From the NCBI GenBank assembly GCA_921293015.1, contig OV121092.1, forward strand, positions 10,484,001 to 10,548,000: 64,000 nt of DNA, written 5' to 3'. The notes below the pieces were generated by a model. It searched no databases. It worked only from the letters and a program-made list of their open reading frames with translations, and had not been told where the DNA came from. Within the stretch, counting starts at the first letter, position 1, and each line of letters starts with the position of its first letter. Shown piece by piece: positions 35,283 through 44,819 of the stretch. Origin of the DNA: Phorcus lineatus (Eukaryota; Mollusca; Gastropoda; Trochida; Trochidae). The translations under genes and the position numbers were made by a program.

Positions 35283-37020
35283 CTTTCTTAATCACGGTTA
35301 CATTGATGACACAATTTTCAGCGGAAATGACCGACTTGAATAGCTCCTCCACAGGAGATGTATCCCGAGTTGCAGGTAGGGTGTCTGTGGGTTTTTGGTC
35401 GGTAACATCGGCGTCTTCTCCGTCTTGACCGGGCCTGTTGATGAGAGAACTGACCTCTAACCTTTGCGCGTCTGACGTCACTTTGTATGCTCGGACACCT
35501 GAAAGAAGATTGTTATTTTATTACGAAATATATATGGAATCAAACCGAAATTATAACCATTCTTATAGTTTATCTACCAAGCTCTATTTGAACATATCTT
35601 AATGACACTACAGGTGTTGGTCCTTGCTGTATGTAATACCACCGACCATTATTAGTTCAAAATTATAAAATTCTTACACGTTCTATTTTTTAAAGATAAA
35701 GACCGTTCCTCATAGCCGGTTTAAAACAGTAGAAATTCACGGAACTCCATTTCTTATTTAATATAGCCTTTTAACGAAATCGAACTAAATATAAAAATTG
35801 AAATGTACATTACCTTCAACGCTTCGGTGCCCCGTTCTCTCCATGATGAGTTGTTCAGGTACTCCTTTCTCGAACAGTCGAGTGGCTGTAGTTCGTCGAA
35901 GAGAGTGATTCGTCTTATAACCGCTGATTCCAGCCTTGCGGCAGAGGTCTGGTACGACCTTCTGGAGAGTGTTGTGTCCCATGGCCTGTCTGCTGTACCA
36001 GCACTTCTCCGTAGGATGTTGCAGTGGGTTCAGGTAAAAGGCTTCATCGTGACCGTCTGTAGGACACAAGAACAGATACTTTTCGTACAATCTGATATGG
36101 CACCTCTCCTTGCAAGGGTTTTCGTGGTGTTCTACAACCTTTGGAGTGAGCTTCCGGTGTTTAAGCCCTCCTTGAAACGTCTTCGACACATCCTCGGTAT
36201 AGCGGAGATATGCAGGTCCCGAGGAAGGTTTGAACAACTTTATCTGAGACTGTTTGTACCGGAGGTTGCGATGCTCAGCGCCGCTCCTGAGCGAGAAGTG
36301 TAAACCGTTCAAGTAAACCAAAGTGTGGACCAGTAACTTTGGATTGTGCTCACCCAGAAAACGATTTTTCCACAGTTGGTTTTCCTCGCCTACTTCAATT
36401 GGCTCTGCTTGCTGTGCGTGGCCCAGACCCAGACTCGTCAGCCTCTTCATTTCACCGTCTAATACCTGTCGGAAATCTTCATATGTTGGATTTCTGAGTA
36501 TGTCCAAATTACGTTCGTCAAGGAGACGAATATGAGACTGTATCCCCATAATCAGAGAAAACAGCGACTGAGGTGGATAGACGTCCCCATCATTTTTTCG
36601 AACTTCAAGAACGAACCGGCTAAGCCAAAATGAAAGTTGCTCATCGCTCATTTGTTCCACGGTTGTAAGTATTTTCAAATCGTTGTTTCTGCTATTATTT
36701 CGCCAAATTGCCCAATGAGAGAATGTATTCATGGCCCACTTGTTACGTCGAAGCGTATTTTTCGGCACAGCACTTCGAGCCCGGCTTTCGATATCGGAAC
36801 ATGATGAAAGATAATTGAACCTATTGTTCTGTACTTGCCTTTCATTTGCTTCATTATCATTTCTTTCTTCTTTATCATTTCCTTCATCTTCACTTATGTC
36901 CGAGAACTGCGGCAAGGAGAGAGTTTTAGTTTTTTCAGGACTAAGAACTGCATTGCAGTGCTCAAACGTTTGGCTTGCTTCAATCAGCTCGTCATCTGAC
37001 TCCGTTGTCATCTTGCTCAT
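35278..37020 (-). CDS. Crypton-type tyrosine recombinase, two exons, apparently intact
   Basis: Exons 37020-35814 and 35498-35278 on the minus strand join in frame (G|GT) to 475 residues. It would act as a site-specific recombinase, or be a domesticated relative of KCTD1/QRICH1/ZMYM-type proteins, which carry Crypton-derived domains. Seen: an acidic N-terminus (1-60); a helical core-binding region (about 90-190, NKWAMNTFSHWAIWRN); first catalytic Arg at 245 in FSLRSGAEHRNL; HSLR at 372-375; TGHRS with His398; and catalytic Tyr407 in VRAYK, restored only after splicing. A candidate Lys is in the KTFQGGLKHRK stretch (280-290). The intron falls a few residues before the Tyr. After the catalytic domain comes a 60-residue acidic tail. 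An AATAAA overlaps the stop codon (35282-35277). Whether it is a live element or a host gene cannot be told from one copy. Confidence 0.87.
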
Positions 37021-37724
37021 AAATGAATGTGAAATTCGCAGGTGCTCTCAAACGTGTACATACGTCACAGATGCAGCGCCTCATGATTGGTCGATGCATT
37101 CAGTTTCCGAAAACCGAATAGTTCCGATCTCAAGATCAAGTTCAAGATCGGACGTAAAGCGAGTAACCGTGAACGCCCACTTACAATAGCATTCAGATTG
37201 CGACCAACAAAAGCCTCCCGATCTTGAACACACCTACCGGTATTCGAGATGCACGTGCAGGTTACACTGCACGAGCAAATCATTCCACGGCTACCGTGCG
37301 AAAAAAATTAGACAATACCCCTCATGCATTTAAAAAAGATTAGGGAGTGATGGAACACAATACAAACGGTTAAATTTAATTATTCTTTTAAAAAGAAAAG
37401 TCAAAAGAAAAAAATCAAGTTTATTAATTTGATCATGTAAAAAGTGCACGGGATTAATTTTAAAGTTCTCATTATCAGAATACACAATAACGTTACCTTT
37501 GATAGATTGCAGGATCTTCAGAAGACAAATGAAAGACCCGAAGTACATTACAAAACTATATAAATGTATTTTCTTGAACCAAGTTATGATAATGAAATTA
37601 TTCAGCTTATACATTCGATTAGTGGTTTCCATCTCTCCTTAGGCTATATTTTGACAATTATACATTCTTTAAAGTTAAAAACAAATTCTAAAAAGTAAAT
37701 AACCTTTATTCCTCTGTGTGTATG
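37021..37724. other. 5' flank of the recombinase gene
   Basis: Presumed promoter region of the minus-strand recombinase, followed by AT-rich sequence. There is no clear TATA box. The large hairpin at 37725 lies about 700 bp upstream of the start codon. Confidence 0.4.
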
Positions 37725-37835
37725 ACAAATAGTAACCTACCCCTACGGTTGATATGTTAAATATCGTACCTCTCGCTACCGCTCGAGGTACGATATTTAA
37801 CATATCAACCTAGGGGTAGGTTACTATTTAGTACA
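37725..37835. repeat. Long hairpin with loop CTCTCGCTACCGCTCG
   Basis: The stem is perfect over 19 bp (AAATAGTAACCTACCCCTA) plus 26 bp (beginning GGTTGATATGTTAAATATCG), with a single bulged C between them. The loop is TCGCTACCGCTC. Ends and loop match the hairpin at 6969-7076 while the stem body differs. Confidence 0.93.
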
Positions 37836-38789
37836 TATCTTCATGAACTTCGTTACCGGTCAAATTCTAATTTTGCAAACAATTTGAACACCAAAAAAAG
37901 TAGCCGCCTTGGTAAAGCAACAAAATACTTAAACTATTAGTAAGACATCGGTGTAATGACAATTATATTTTAGATAAAGAAATATTCATCCTTTGCTTTC
38001 AGTTAAAAGATTGAGGTACGTTCAAAAGCGCACATTAAAACCGTTACGACAATCAAACTTCCACAATAAGGCGTAATGGACTCATACTCTTTGTATATCA
38101 ACTTCCTAATTACGCTTACCGAGTTGTCGTCTTTAAGTTGAAATGATCTTTAATATGTTACTATGAGGTTATGTAAAGATTTTATGAACGCTTTGGTTAG
38201 GTAACGGTGTTACCTGTCACATCAAAGCAACCAAACCAAAGTGACCCTGCAGCGCAGTGAAACAATAATTGGATTTTGATAATAATGTAACAAATGAAAA
38301 ACCGATATAGTAGATGTCGACTATAGGTCGAATTGTTAGGACCATACGGAATTCGAACTCTTGCTCCCTTGGTTCGACACCGAACCACGGCGCTATGTCC
38401 ACTGAGATGAATTTATAAGTAATGTGTTTCAAGAAGGTTTTTTCAAAACCGATGTCATTTAGTATGTTATGGCTTCTCCGGGCATAATAAGGATGAAGCT
38501 CTTTGGTCGCGAAGTCGCATGGTGTCAAATGTAGAATAAAGAACAAATAAAAAGATAATAATTAGGGAATAATTTATTGATATGAACATTATAATACTGA
38601 CTAGGCAATTTCAAATTTTAGTGGTTTCTCATTTTTCAAAATAAGCACGGATTGGTTGTATCCATTTGGCGAATACGGATTTCTTCTTAGATTTCTAAAG
38701 GTGTTTTTTGTTTCTCAGTCAGTGAAGTCAATCACTGCCAAATAGTTGTTATCATTATTCAATGTAATTTGGTTTTATAGTCAACTAGT
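37836..38789. other. Intergenic, with a tRNA-like SINE remnant
   Basis: On the minus strand at about 38411-38335 there is a tRNA-like head (CTCAGTGGACATAGCGCC as A box; AGAGTTCGAATTCC as B box). It is probably a decayed SINE. No gene is supported. Downstream of the secreted-protein gene I see no clear AATAAA within 60 bp. Confidence 0.45.
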
Positions 38790-40052
38790 CTACCTCCTAA
38801 ATGACAGAGGTCCTTGATTTAGAGATCCTCCAGCGTTAAATGAAGATTGACCTCCTTGATTCAGTCCACCAAACTGTTGTCCGGACAGCCCGGAGTCGAA
38901 TCCCTGTCCTCCCATTGGTTGGTTCAGTCCTTGATTTCCCAGACCCTGGTTGAATCCCCCAAGTCCATTGCTGCCCGACCCTCCCATGGAGAACATCTGG
39001 TTAATGGGGGTGAAGGGGGTGGTGGCTCGCTGGGTGTCGTATCCGATCTTGCAGCACAGAGGAATCGGGTCCCTACAGGTGCTGCCAGAGATCTGGTTAG
39101 CCGGACACAGAGCCATTCCGCGACCAGCCAGCTCTTCGAAACGTAGAGTGTCCAAGGTTTCGGACACTGTCGCCGTCTGACCGCCCATGATCCTTATCGG
39201 AGCACCTACGACGCCTCGAGGGGTACGGTTCCGGCTTCCCCACCAGGCTGGAGTCTCGTCGGAAAGGATTTCGCCGAGGGCGCGGCTCAGACAGACTTCC
39301 TCAGAGCGGGAGTACCTTGTGACGACCAGCTGATAGAGACCCTGCATCTGTGAGCTTTGACCGGAAGAAATGCTTGCTTCCAGGCGCAGTTGGCGGGAGT
39401 TGCCGGGGACCCTGTTGAACATGCCCCAGGGACTTCTGCTACTCTGTTGGTTGATGAATGTCACCCTCATGCCGTCGTTGTTGGAGTTGGCCGCGGTACA
39501 GGTCAGGAATTGTGTTTCATCTTGTGACTGGAACATGTCTCTCCAACCATTAGACTGAGATCGTCCAATATTCATAGCAGGTGACAAAGATCTCCCAAAA
39601 GCCATGGCTGGTAGAGGTGGACTCATACCCATCGGAGGAAGTCCCATTCCCGGACTTCCCATTGGTGGCATTCCCATTCCTCCTGCCGGCGACATTCCCA
39701 TTCCTTGTCCTCCTGCAGGGGACATGCCGATTCCTTGTCCTCCTAGAGTCGACATGCCGATTCCTTGTCCACTCATCTGTCCGAACCCACCGGGCTGTGA
39801 CTGTCCGAACCCACCGGGCTGTGACTGTCCGAACCCACCAGGCTGTGACTGTCCGAACCCACCTGGCTGTGACTGTCCGAATCCCATTCCATTTCCTTGA
39901 CCCATGCCCATTCCTTGCTGACCAGAGCCTGCTGGAACTAAAGCACCACCTTGACCTTGACCCGGCTGACCAGCATTTGACCACTGGGCTGTCACTTGGT
40001 GCGAGACCAGGCCGAGGACGATGCACACTGCGACTACTGCTTGAGAAACCAT
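38790..40052 (-). CDS. Secreted Gly/Met/Gln-rich protein with six-Cys domain (copy A)
   Basis: A single open frame of 420 residues with no sign of introns. Residues 1-22 are a signal peptide (ALVPAGSGQQ begins the mature low-complexity part a little later). Residues about 23-165 are rich in Gly, Gln, Met and Pro, with four tandem GFGQSQPG units and GGQGIGMS-type repeats. Residues about 180-345 form a more ordered domain with six cysteines (FLTC, EEVC, ALCPANQ, STCRDP, LCCKIGYD). The tail is again Gly/Gln/Asn-rich, ending LSFRR. I do not recognise the family. Composition and secretion fit a structural extracellular product such as shell matrix, mucus or adhesive (inference). It is the inverted twin of the gene at 43488-44738, and their promoters face each other across 3.4 kb. 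Confidence 0.9.
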   Translation of the reverse strand: MVSQAVVAVCIVLGLVSHQVTAQWSNAGQPGQGQGGALVPAGSGQQGMGMGQGNGMGFGQSQPGGFGQSQPGGFGQSQPGGFGQSQPGGFGQMSGQGIGMSTLGGQGIGMSPAGGQGMGMSPAGGMGMPPMGSPGMGLPPMGMSPPLPAMAFGRSLSPAMNIGRSQSNGWRDMFQSQDETQFLTCTAANSNNDGMRVTFINQQSSRSPWGMFNRVPGNSRQLRLEASISSGQSSQMQGLYQLVVTRYSRSEEVCLSRALGEILSDETPAWWGSRNRTPRGVVGAPIRIMGGQTATVSETLDTLRFEELAGRGMALCPANQISGSTCRDPIPLCCKIGYDTQRATTPFTPINQMFSMGGSGSNGLGGFNQGLGNQGLNQPMGGQGFDSGLSGQQFGGLNQGGQSSFNAGGSLNQGPLSFRR

Positions 40053-40091
40053 GGTTGGACTGAGAATGATTTGCTGTGAGATCTTCAGCTT

Positions 40092-40099
40092 GTTTTATC
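40092..40099 (-). promoter_or_regulatory. TATA-like box of secreted gene copy A
   Basis: GATAAAAC on the minus strand, about 47 bp before the start codon, inside a promoter block of about 150 bp (40053-40200) conserved with copy B. Confidence 0.55.
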
Positions 40100-40199
40100 A
40101 CTCCGAGTTTCTAGGTGCGCTGAAGGAAAGCGCCGCGGGGTAGTCTTCCTCTTCCAAGGTGTGTGACAAGATTGTCTCTTCAGGCCTGTGCTATTCATT

Positions 40200-40985
40200 A
40201 AGTCCTGTATACGGTTTCAAGTCCTTTAGATGCTGTAATATCAATTATAACTGATCATCAATAACAACAATATCGCCCTCGGCAACACTCGCTCTTTCTC
40301 TCAGTCGCCACTGATTTGTTTTAGCAGATAAATGAATTACTGCAAACTTAATTATATGGTCCACAGCTCTTGCATAGGACCTTAATGACGTATCTATCAC
40401 ATTTTCATTTTGTTTAAACCGTTTTTCTTACCGTTAACAAACGTTTTGTAAATATTTGATAGACTTCAAATGTTGGTGTTTATGTTGAGAGCCTTAAGAA
40501 ATATAAGAATCGATATTTTGTTTTCAGATTTTTTCTATTTCAATTAAGTGTAAACTTATCTTGACAATGATTCGTTATTCGTATATGGTGAATTCATAGG
40601 GACGCAAATGTGCCCGGAGATAATTATGAAGCTCAAGTATTAAAAAGATTACTAATACGAAACTAACTACAAATTAGTATGTTTCTTTTGCCATTTGACC
40701 TCGAACATAAATTTTCATAATAACCAGTTTTTCTGACCTTCACAGAAGACTTGCTTATTTAATTTTTCTATTAATGAACATGTCCACGTCACTTTCATCA
40801 AGACTTATTTATTTCAAAGAAACATAAGTCTATCAATTATTCAAGAGAGTTTTATTGGACTTTAAGATAAATGGAGCAAAATTAACGTTAACAACCTTAA
40901 ACAACCTTGCCGTGTTTTGTTGATTTAGAATGTCCTTTTTTTTCGAAACTATTCAAAATATTTTTTCAGTATCATTTTTGGCAAT
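40200..40985. other. AT-rich spacer between the two secreted genes, part 1
   Basis: No gene is recognised. A TCGCCCTCGGCAACACTCGC tract at 40274-40293 resembles half of the hairpin-loop sequence elsewhere in the window. Confidence 0.4.
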
Positions 40986-40986
40986 A

Positions 40987-41425
40987 AAGAGCCACTCCGT
41001 GATTTTCATAACATATTATTTACCTATGATACGAACCTTAATGTCATATGTGGTGATATAAAATCAAAACATCTTAACTTTTCATGCCCAAAAGACATAT
41101 GAGAAATACTGGTTTTCCATGAAAATCTAAAAGCAGCCTTATAAATGCACAGAGGTGTAGATATCATGTCTAATATAGATGGATACTAGTTATAAAACCT
41201 AACAAACACTTTCAACTGCCCTCCTGGCTGTTTCAGAAAAGTCTCAAAAATTACGTTTGACTGTTTGACGTGCGCCACTGTCCAGTTTTCGATCATAATT
41301 GCTACGTTCTACCTTCATATTGTCACTGTGCAAAACAAATTAGCTTTAAAATGTTGGTAACAGTAGATACTTCACGATCAAATGACATCATTTATTAAGT
41401 TTGGCATATATGACTCCAACAACAA
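40987..41425. mobile_element. Truncated copy of the TTAA MITE
   Basis: Matches 52350-52795 closely throughout, beginning AAGAGCCACTCCGTG. The right inverted repeat is missing and the left flank reads ATAA instead of TTAA, so this copy is truncated and eroded. Confidence 0.85.
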
Positions 41426-41756
41426 GTTAAGTTGATAATAAGTTAATAAAAAATAATATGTAGACATAATTTACTATATTTCATTTTGTAGTCCCATGGT
41501 GTAGGACTCCTGCGTAGTCTTATTATTGTAGTTGTTCCAAAGCGACAACTTTTATAGGTTGTTTTTGTAAACATTCTCGATCTATTTATTGAATACTTAC
41601 AATTGTTGCCAAAGACGCGACGTGATCATAAGTGAGTTATGATTAATTAACTCTCTGGAATGTTTAGTGACGATTGTCTTACCCCAGAGTCATTTTCCCA
41701 TTCATGACGTTACATGATTATGTTTGAAACAATGAGTGAAAAACCAACAAACTAAC

Positions 41757-41779
41757 CCCCCCCCCCCCCCCCCCCCCCC
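41757..41779. repeat. Poly-C tract
   Basis: About 23 consecutive C. The exact length is prone to sequencing error. Confidence 0.9.
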
Positions 41780-41874
41780 TTTCACAAACCCTTCAACACA
41801 AGAATACTTCAACTTGGAACATGGTCATTCGAAACTACGAGAGCCAGGCGTGGCATTCGAAACTAATTGTGAGT

Positions 41875-41970
41875 GTAACGGAGAGTAACGGAGAGGGCCG
41901 AGGTATTTCGAATGTAGTTGAGCGTAACGGAGAGTAACGGAGAGGGCCGAGGTGTTTCGAATGGAACATG
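41875..41970. repeat. Two tandem 49-bp units
   Basis: Each unit contains GTAACGGAGAGTAACGGAGA and GGGCCGAGGT-TTTCGAATG. The internal 10-bp GTAACGGAGA is itself repeated. Confidence 0.85.
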
Positions 41971-42516
41971 GTGTGACGACCGTGCCGATAAATGTTTGCA
42001 CCTCAACCTAAAAGATTATAATTCTTTAGTAGCTAATATATCAACGATAGATACTCAATCAATGTATTTCTTTTTTCAATGAATTCGGACATTGATACAG
42101 TTTTCTGCAAACTATAGACCGATACTGTACTACATTTTTCGCTTGCTTCTTCAGAAGATATTGTCTTGTCGAACTTTTTAAATTTTAGATAGCATAAGTT
42201 GTATCATTATCTTTAATAGATGTGTGTTAAACAGGAACTGAATGTTATTGACGACTAGCCTATTGACTTAAGTTTAACGAAGCCCGATGGCTAAGTGGTT
42301 AAATTGTTCATACGTTTTTTTGTAAACCTTCCGCGCAATTATCATATCTTTCGAAGATTCTAGAAGACTATGAAGACCTGTGAAAACTCCTACCGTACCA
42401 AAATATTATCACACCAGTTTTGGACTGAGATCATTTAGGAATGATGTTCCTCGACTTTGAAAGCAACTTCCTGAAGTCATCACAACTTGATCACCGTTGA
42501 TTGACTGTCTTTAAAT

Positions 42517-42880
42517 CAAACTCAACTTCTAGCTATCATTCTTAGAATTTATTTCATGACTTCTTACTACCGACCTAATACACTGACCTTTAATGCTGTT
42601 ATTATTCATATGCTAGAATTCCATACTCTTCTCACATAATTCATTTCATACAAACATTCACATAAATTTTCTTTGAGAATGCACCTTTAAATAAAAACTC
42701 AAACTCTAGCTATCATTCTTAGAATTTATTTCATGACTACCAGACCTAATACACTGACTTTTAATGCTGTTATTATTCGTATGCTAGAATTCCATACTCT
42801 TCTCACATAATTTATTTCATACAAACATTCACACATATTTTCTTTTGATAAAGCAGTGCGCTTTGAGCATGCACCTTTGA
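42517..42880. repeat. Two tandem copies of a 177-bp sequence
   Basis: The segment beginning CTAGCTATCATTCTTAGAAT recurs with a 177-bp offset. The copies differ by scattered substitutions and short indels, so this is an older duplication with no coding content. Confidence 0.88.
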
Positions 42881-43330
42881 GTAAGGACAAATCACTTTAA
42901 AAATATCCATTGTTTTATCATTATTAGGTAGATGAAAAAAACAGCCTTTGAGACCCAAAAAAGTAAAGGGTTTGTTCGATATTATTACGTTAAATTGTGT
43001 TAAGAAATAGTTATGCGTGAAATATATGACAATCTCGTTAAATTAGTTAATAATTCATAAGAATGTATTCATTTCCTTAGTTTGTCATGACTTGGAAACA
43101 ATAGTAACATATATCATAGTTATATTTATGTTAGCATCATAAGTCAAAAGGAAAAATAAGAAAAGGGTTGATAATGTTAAAATTCTTTCGAATAATGCTT
43201 TCTGCATACGAGATACTTCTTAATAGCATAAGACTCTGCTCTCGAAAAGTCTTTCTGCGCTCTTCTGATGTCATGTTGGTTAACTGCTAATTGACTGTTG
43301 ATATTACAGCATCTTAAGCTCGGAACACCG
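42881..43330. other. AT-rich spacer between the two secreted genes, part 2
   Basis: No gene or repeat is recognised up to the conserved promoter block of copy B. Confidence 0.4.
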
Positions 43331-43440
43331 CGCACGTACTGTATCAATAGCCCAGGCCCGAAGAGACAACCTTGTCACACACCTTGGAAGAGGAAGACTA
43401 CCCCGCGGCGCTTTCCTTCAGCGCACCTGAAACTCGGAGT

Positions 43441-43448
43441 GATAAAAC
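43441..43448 (+). promoter_or_regulatory. TATA-like box of secreted gene copy B
   Basis: GATAAAAC about 47 bp before the start codon. The surrounding block from about 43350 to the ATG is nearly identical to that of copy A, including CCCCGCGGCGCTTTCCTTCA. Confidence 0.55.
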
Positions 43449-43487
43449 AAGCTGAAGATCTCACAGCAAATCATTCTCAGTCCAACC

Positions 43488-44738
43488 ATGGTTTCTCAAG
43501 CAGTAGTCGCAGTGTGCATCGTCCTCGGCCTGGTCTCGCACCAAGTGACAGCCCAGTGGTCAAATGCTGGTCAGCCGGGTCAAGGTCAAGGTGGTGCTTT
43601 AGTTCCAGCAGGCTCTGGTCAGCAAGGAATGAGCATGGGTCAAGGAAATGGAATGGGATTCGGACAGTCCGGTGGGTTCGGGCAGTCTCAGCCCGGTGGG
43701 TTTGGGCAGTCACAGCCCGGTGGGTTCGGGCAGTCACAGCCTGGTGGGTTTGGACAGATGAGTGGACAAGGAATCGGCATGTCGACTCTAGGAGGACAAG
43801 GAATCGGCATGTCCCCTGCAGGAGGACAAGGAATGGGAATGTCGCCGGCAGGAGGAATGGGAATGCCACCAATGGGAAGTCCGGGAATGGGACTTCCTCC
43901 GATGGGTATGAGTCCACCTCTACCAGCCATGGCTTTTGGGAGATCTTTGTCACCTGCTATGAATATTGGACGATCTCAGTCTAATGGTTGGAGAGACATG
44001 TTCCAGTCACAAGATGAAACACAATTCCTGACCTGTACCGCGGCCAACTCCAACAACGACGGCATGAGGGTGACATTCATCAACCAACAGAGTAGCAGAA
44101 GTCCCTGGGGCATGTTCAACAGGGTCCCCGGCAACTCCCGCCAACTGCGCCTTGAAGCAAGCATTTCTTCCGGTCAAAGCTCACAGATGCAGGGTCTCTA
44201 TCAGCTGGTCGTCACAAGGTACTCCCGCTCTGAGGAAGTCTGTCTGAGCCGCGCCCTCGGCGAAATCCTTTCCGACGAGACTCCAGCCTGGTGGGGAAGC
44301 CGGAACCGTACCCCTCGAGGCGTCGTAGGTGCTCCGATAAGGATCATGGGCGGTCAGACGGCGACAGTGTCCGAAACCTTGGACACTTTACGTTTCGAAG
44401 AGCTGGCTGGTCGCGGAATGGCTCTGTGTCCGGCTAACCAGATCTCTGGCAGCACCTGTAGGGACCCGATTCCTCTGTGCTGCAAGATCGGATACGACAC
44501 CCAGCGAGCCACCACCCCCTTCACCCCCATCAACCAGATGTTCTCCATGGGAGGGTCGGGCAGCAATGGACTTGGGGGATTCAACCAGGGTCTGGGAAAC
44601 CAAGGACTGAACCAACCAATGGGAGGACAGGGATTCGACTCCGGGCTGTCCGGACAACAGTTTGGTGGACTGAACCAAGGAGGCCAATCTTCATTTAACG
44701 CTGGAGGATCTCAGGGCGTTCTTCCTTTCAGGAAGTAA
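43488..44738 (+). CDS. Secreted Gly/Met/Gln-rich protein with six-Cys domain (copy B)
   Basis: 416 residues in one uninterrupted frame, with the same architecture as copy A: signal peptide, Gly/Gln/Met repeats, six-Cys domain, Gly/Gln-rich tail. Differences are the repeat block (one short GFGQSG unit and three full units, against four in A), QGMSMGQG in place of QGMGMGQG, and a diverged C-terminus (VLPFRK). The Cys domain appears identical in protein and nearly so in DNA; in one 73-bp stretch I compared there was a single difference. The high identity of the body against the diverged tail and 3' flank suggests recent duplication or gene conversion. The function is unknown; a structural secreted role is inferred as for copy A. 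Confidence 0.9.
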   Translation: MVSQAVVAVCIVLGLVSHQVTAQWSNAGQPGQGQGGALVPAGSGQQGMSMGQGNGMGFGQSGGFGQSQPGGFGQSQPGGFGQSQPGGFGQMSGQGIGMSTLGGQGIGMSPAGGQGMGMSPAGGMGMPPMGSPGMGLPPMGMSPPLPAMAFGRSLSPAMNIGRSQSNGWRDMFQSQDETQFLTCTAANSNNDGMRVTFINQQSSRSPWGMFNRVPGNSRQLRLEASISSGQSSQMQGLYQLVVTRYSRSEEVCLSRALGEILSDETPAWWGSRNRTPRGVVGAPIRIMGGQTATVSETLDTLRFEELAGRGMALCPANQISGSTCRDPIPLCCKIGYDTQRATTPFTPINQMFSMGGSGSNGLGGFNQGLGNQGLNQPMGGQGFDSGLSGQQFGGLNQGGQSSFNAGGSQGVLPFRK

Positions 44739-44810
44739 AGAGTGGACTATGTCGCTTCTTGACAACAGTCCCAGGAAAAAATCTAAAATATTATGATTGA
44801 GGTTTAGGCA

Positions 44811-44816
44811 AATAAA
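44811..44816 (+). terminator. Poly(A) signal of secreted gene copy B
   Basis: AATAAA 72 bp after the stop codon of copy B, in AT-rich sequence. This is a plausible 3' end. Confidence 0.6.
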
Positions 44817-44819
44817 GCA

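Noticed and set aside
42281-42300. tRNA gene suggested by GATGGCTAAGTGGTTAAA
   Set aside because: A box only; no B box or foldable tRNA follows. At most a SINE scrap.
43477-43953. 158- to 160-codon antisense frames of the two secreted genes
   Set aside because: Antisense shadows of GC-rich repeat codons, present in both copies only because the copies are nearly identical.
43298-43984. 228-codon frame overlapping secreted gene B, and the 183-codon twin at 39550-40101
   Set aside because: Shifted frame over the repeat region of the real gene; Arg/Trp/Thr-rich shadow. It lacks a signal peptide and is explained by the Gly/Gln repeats in frame.
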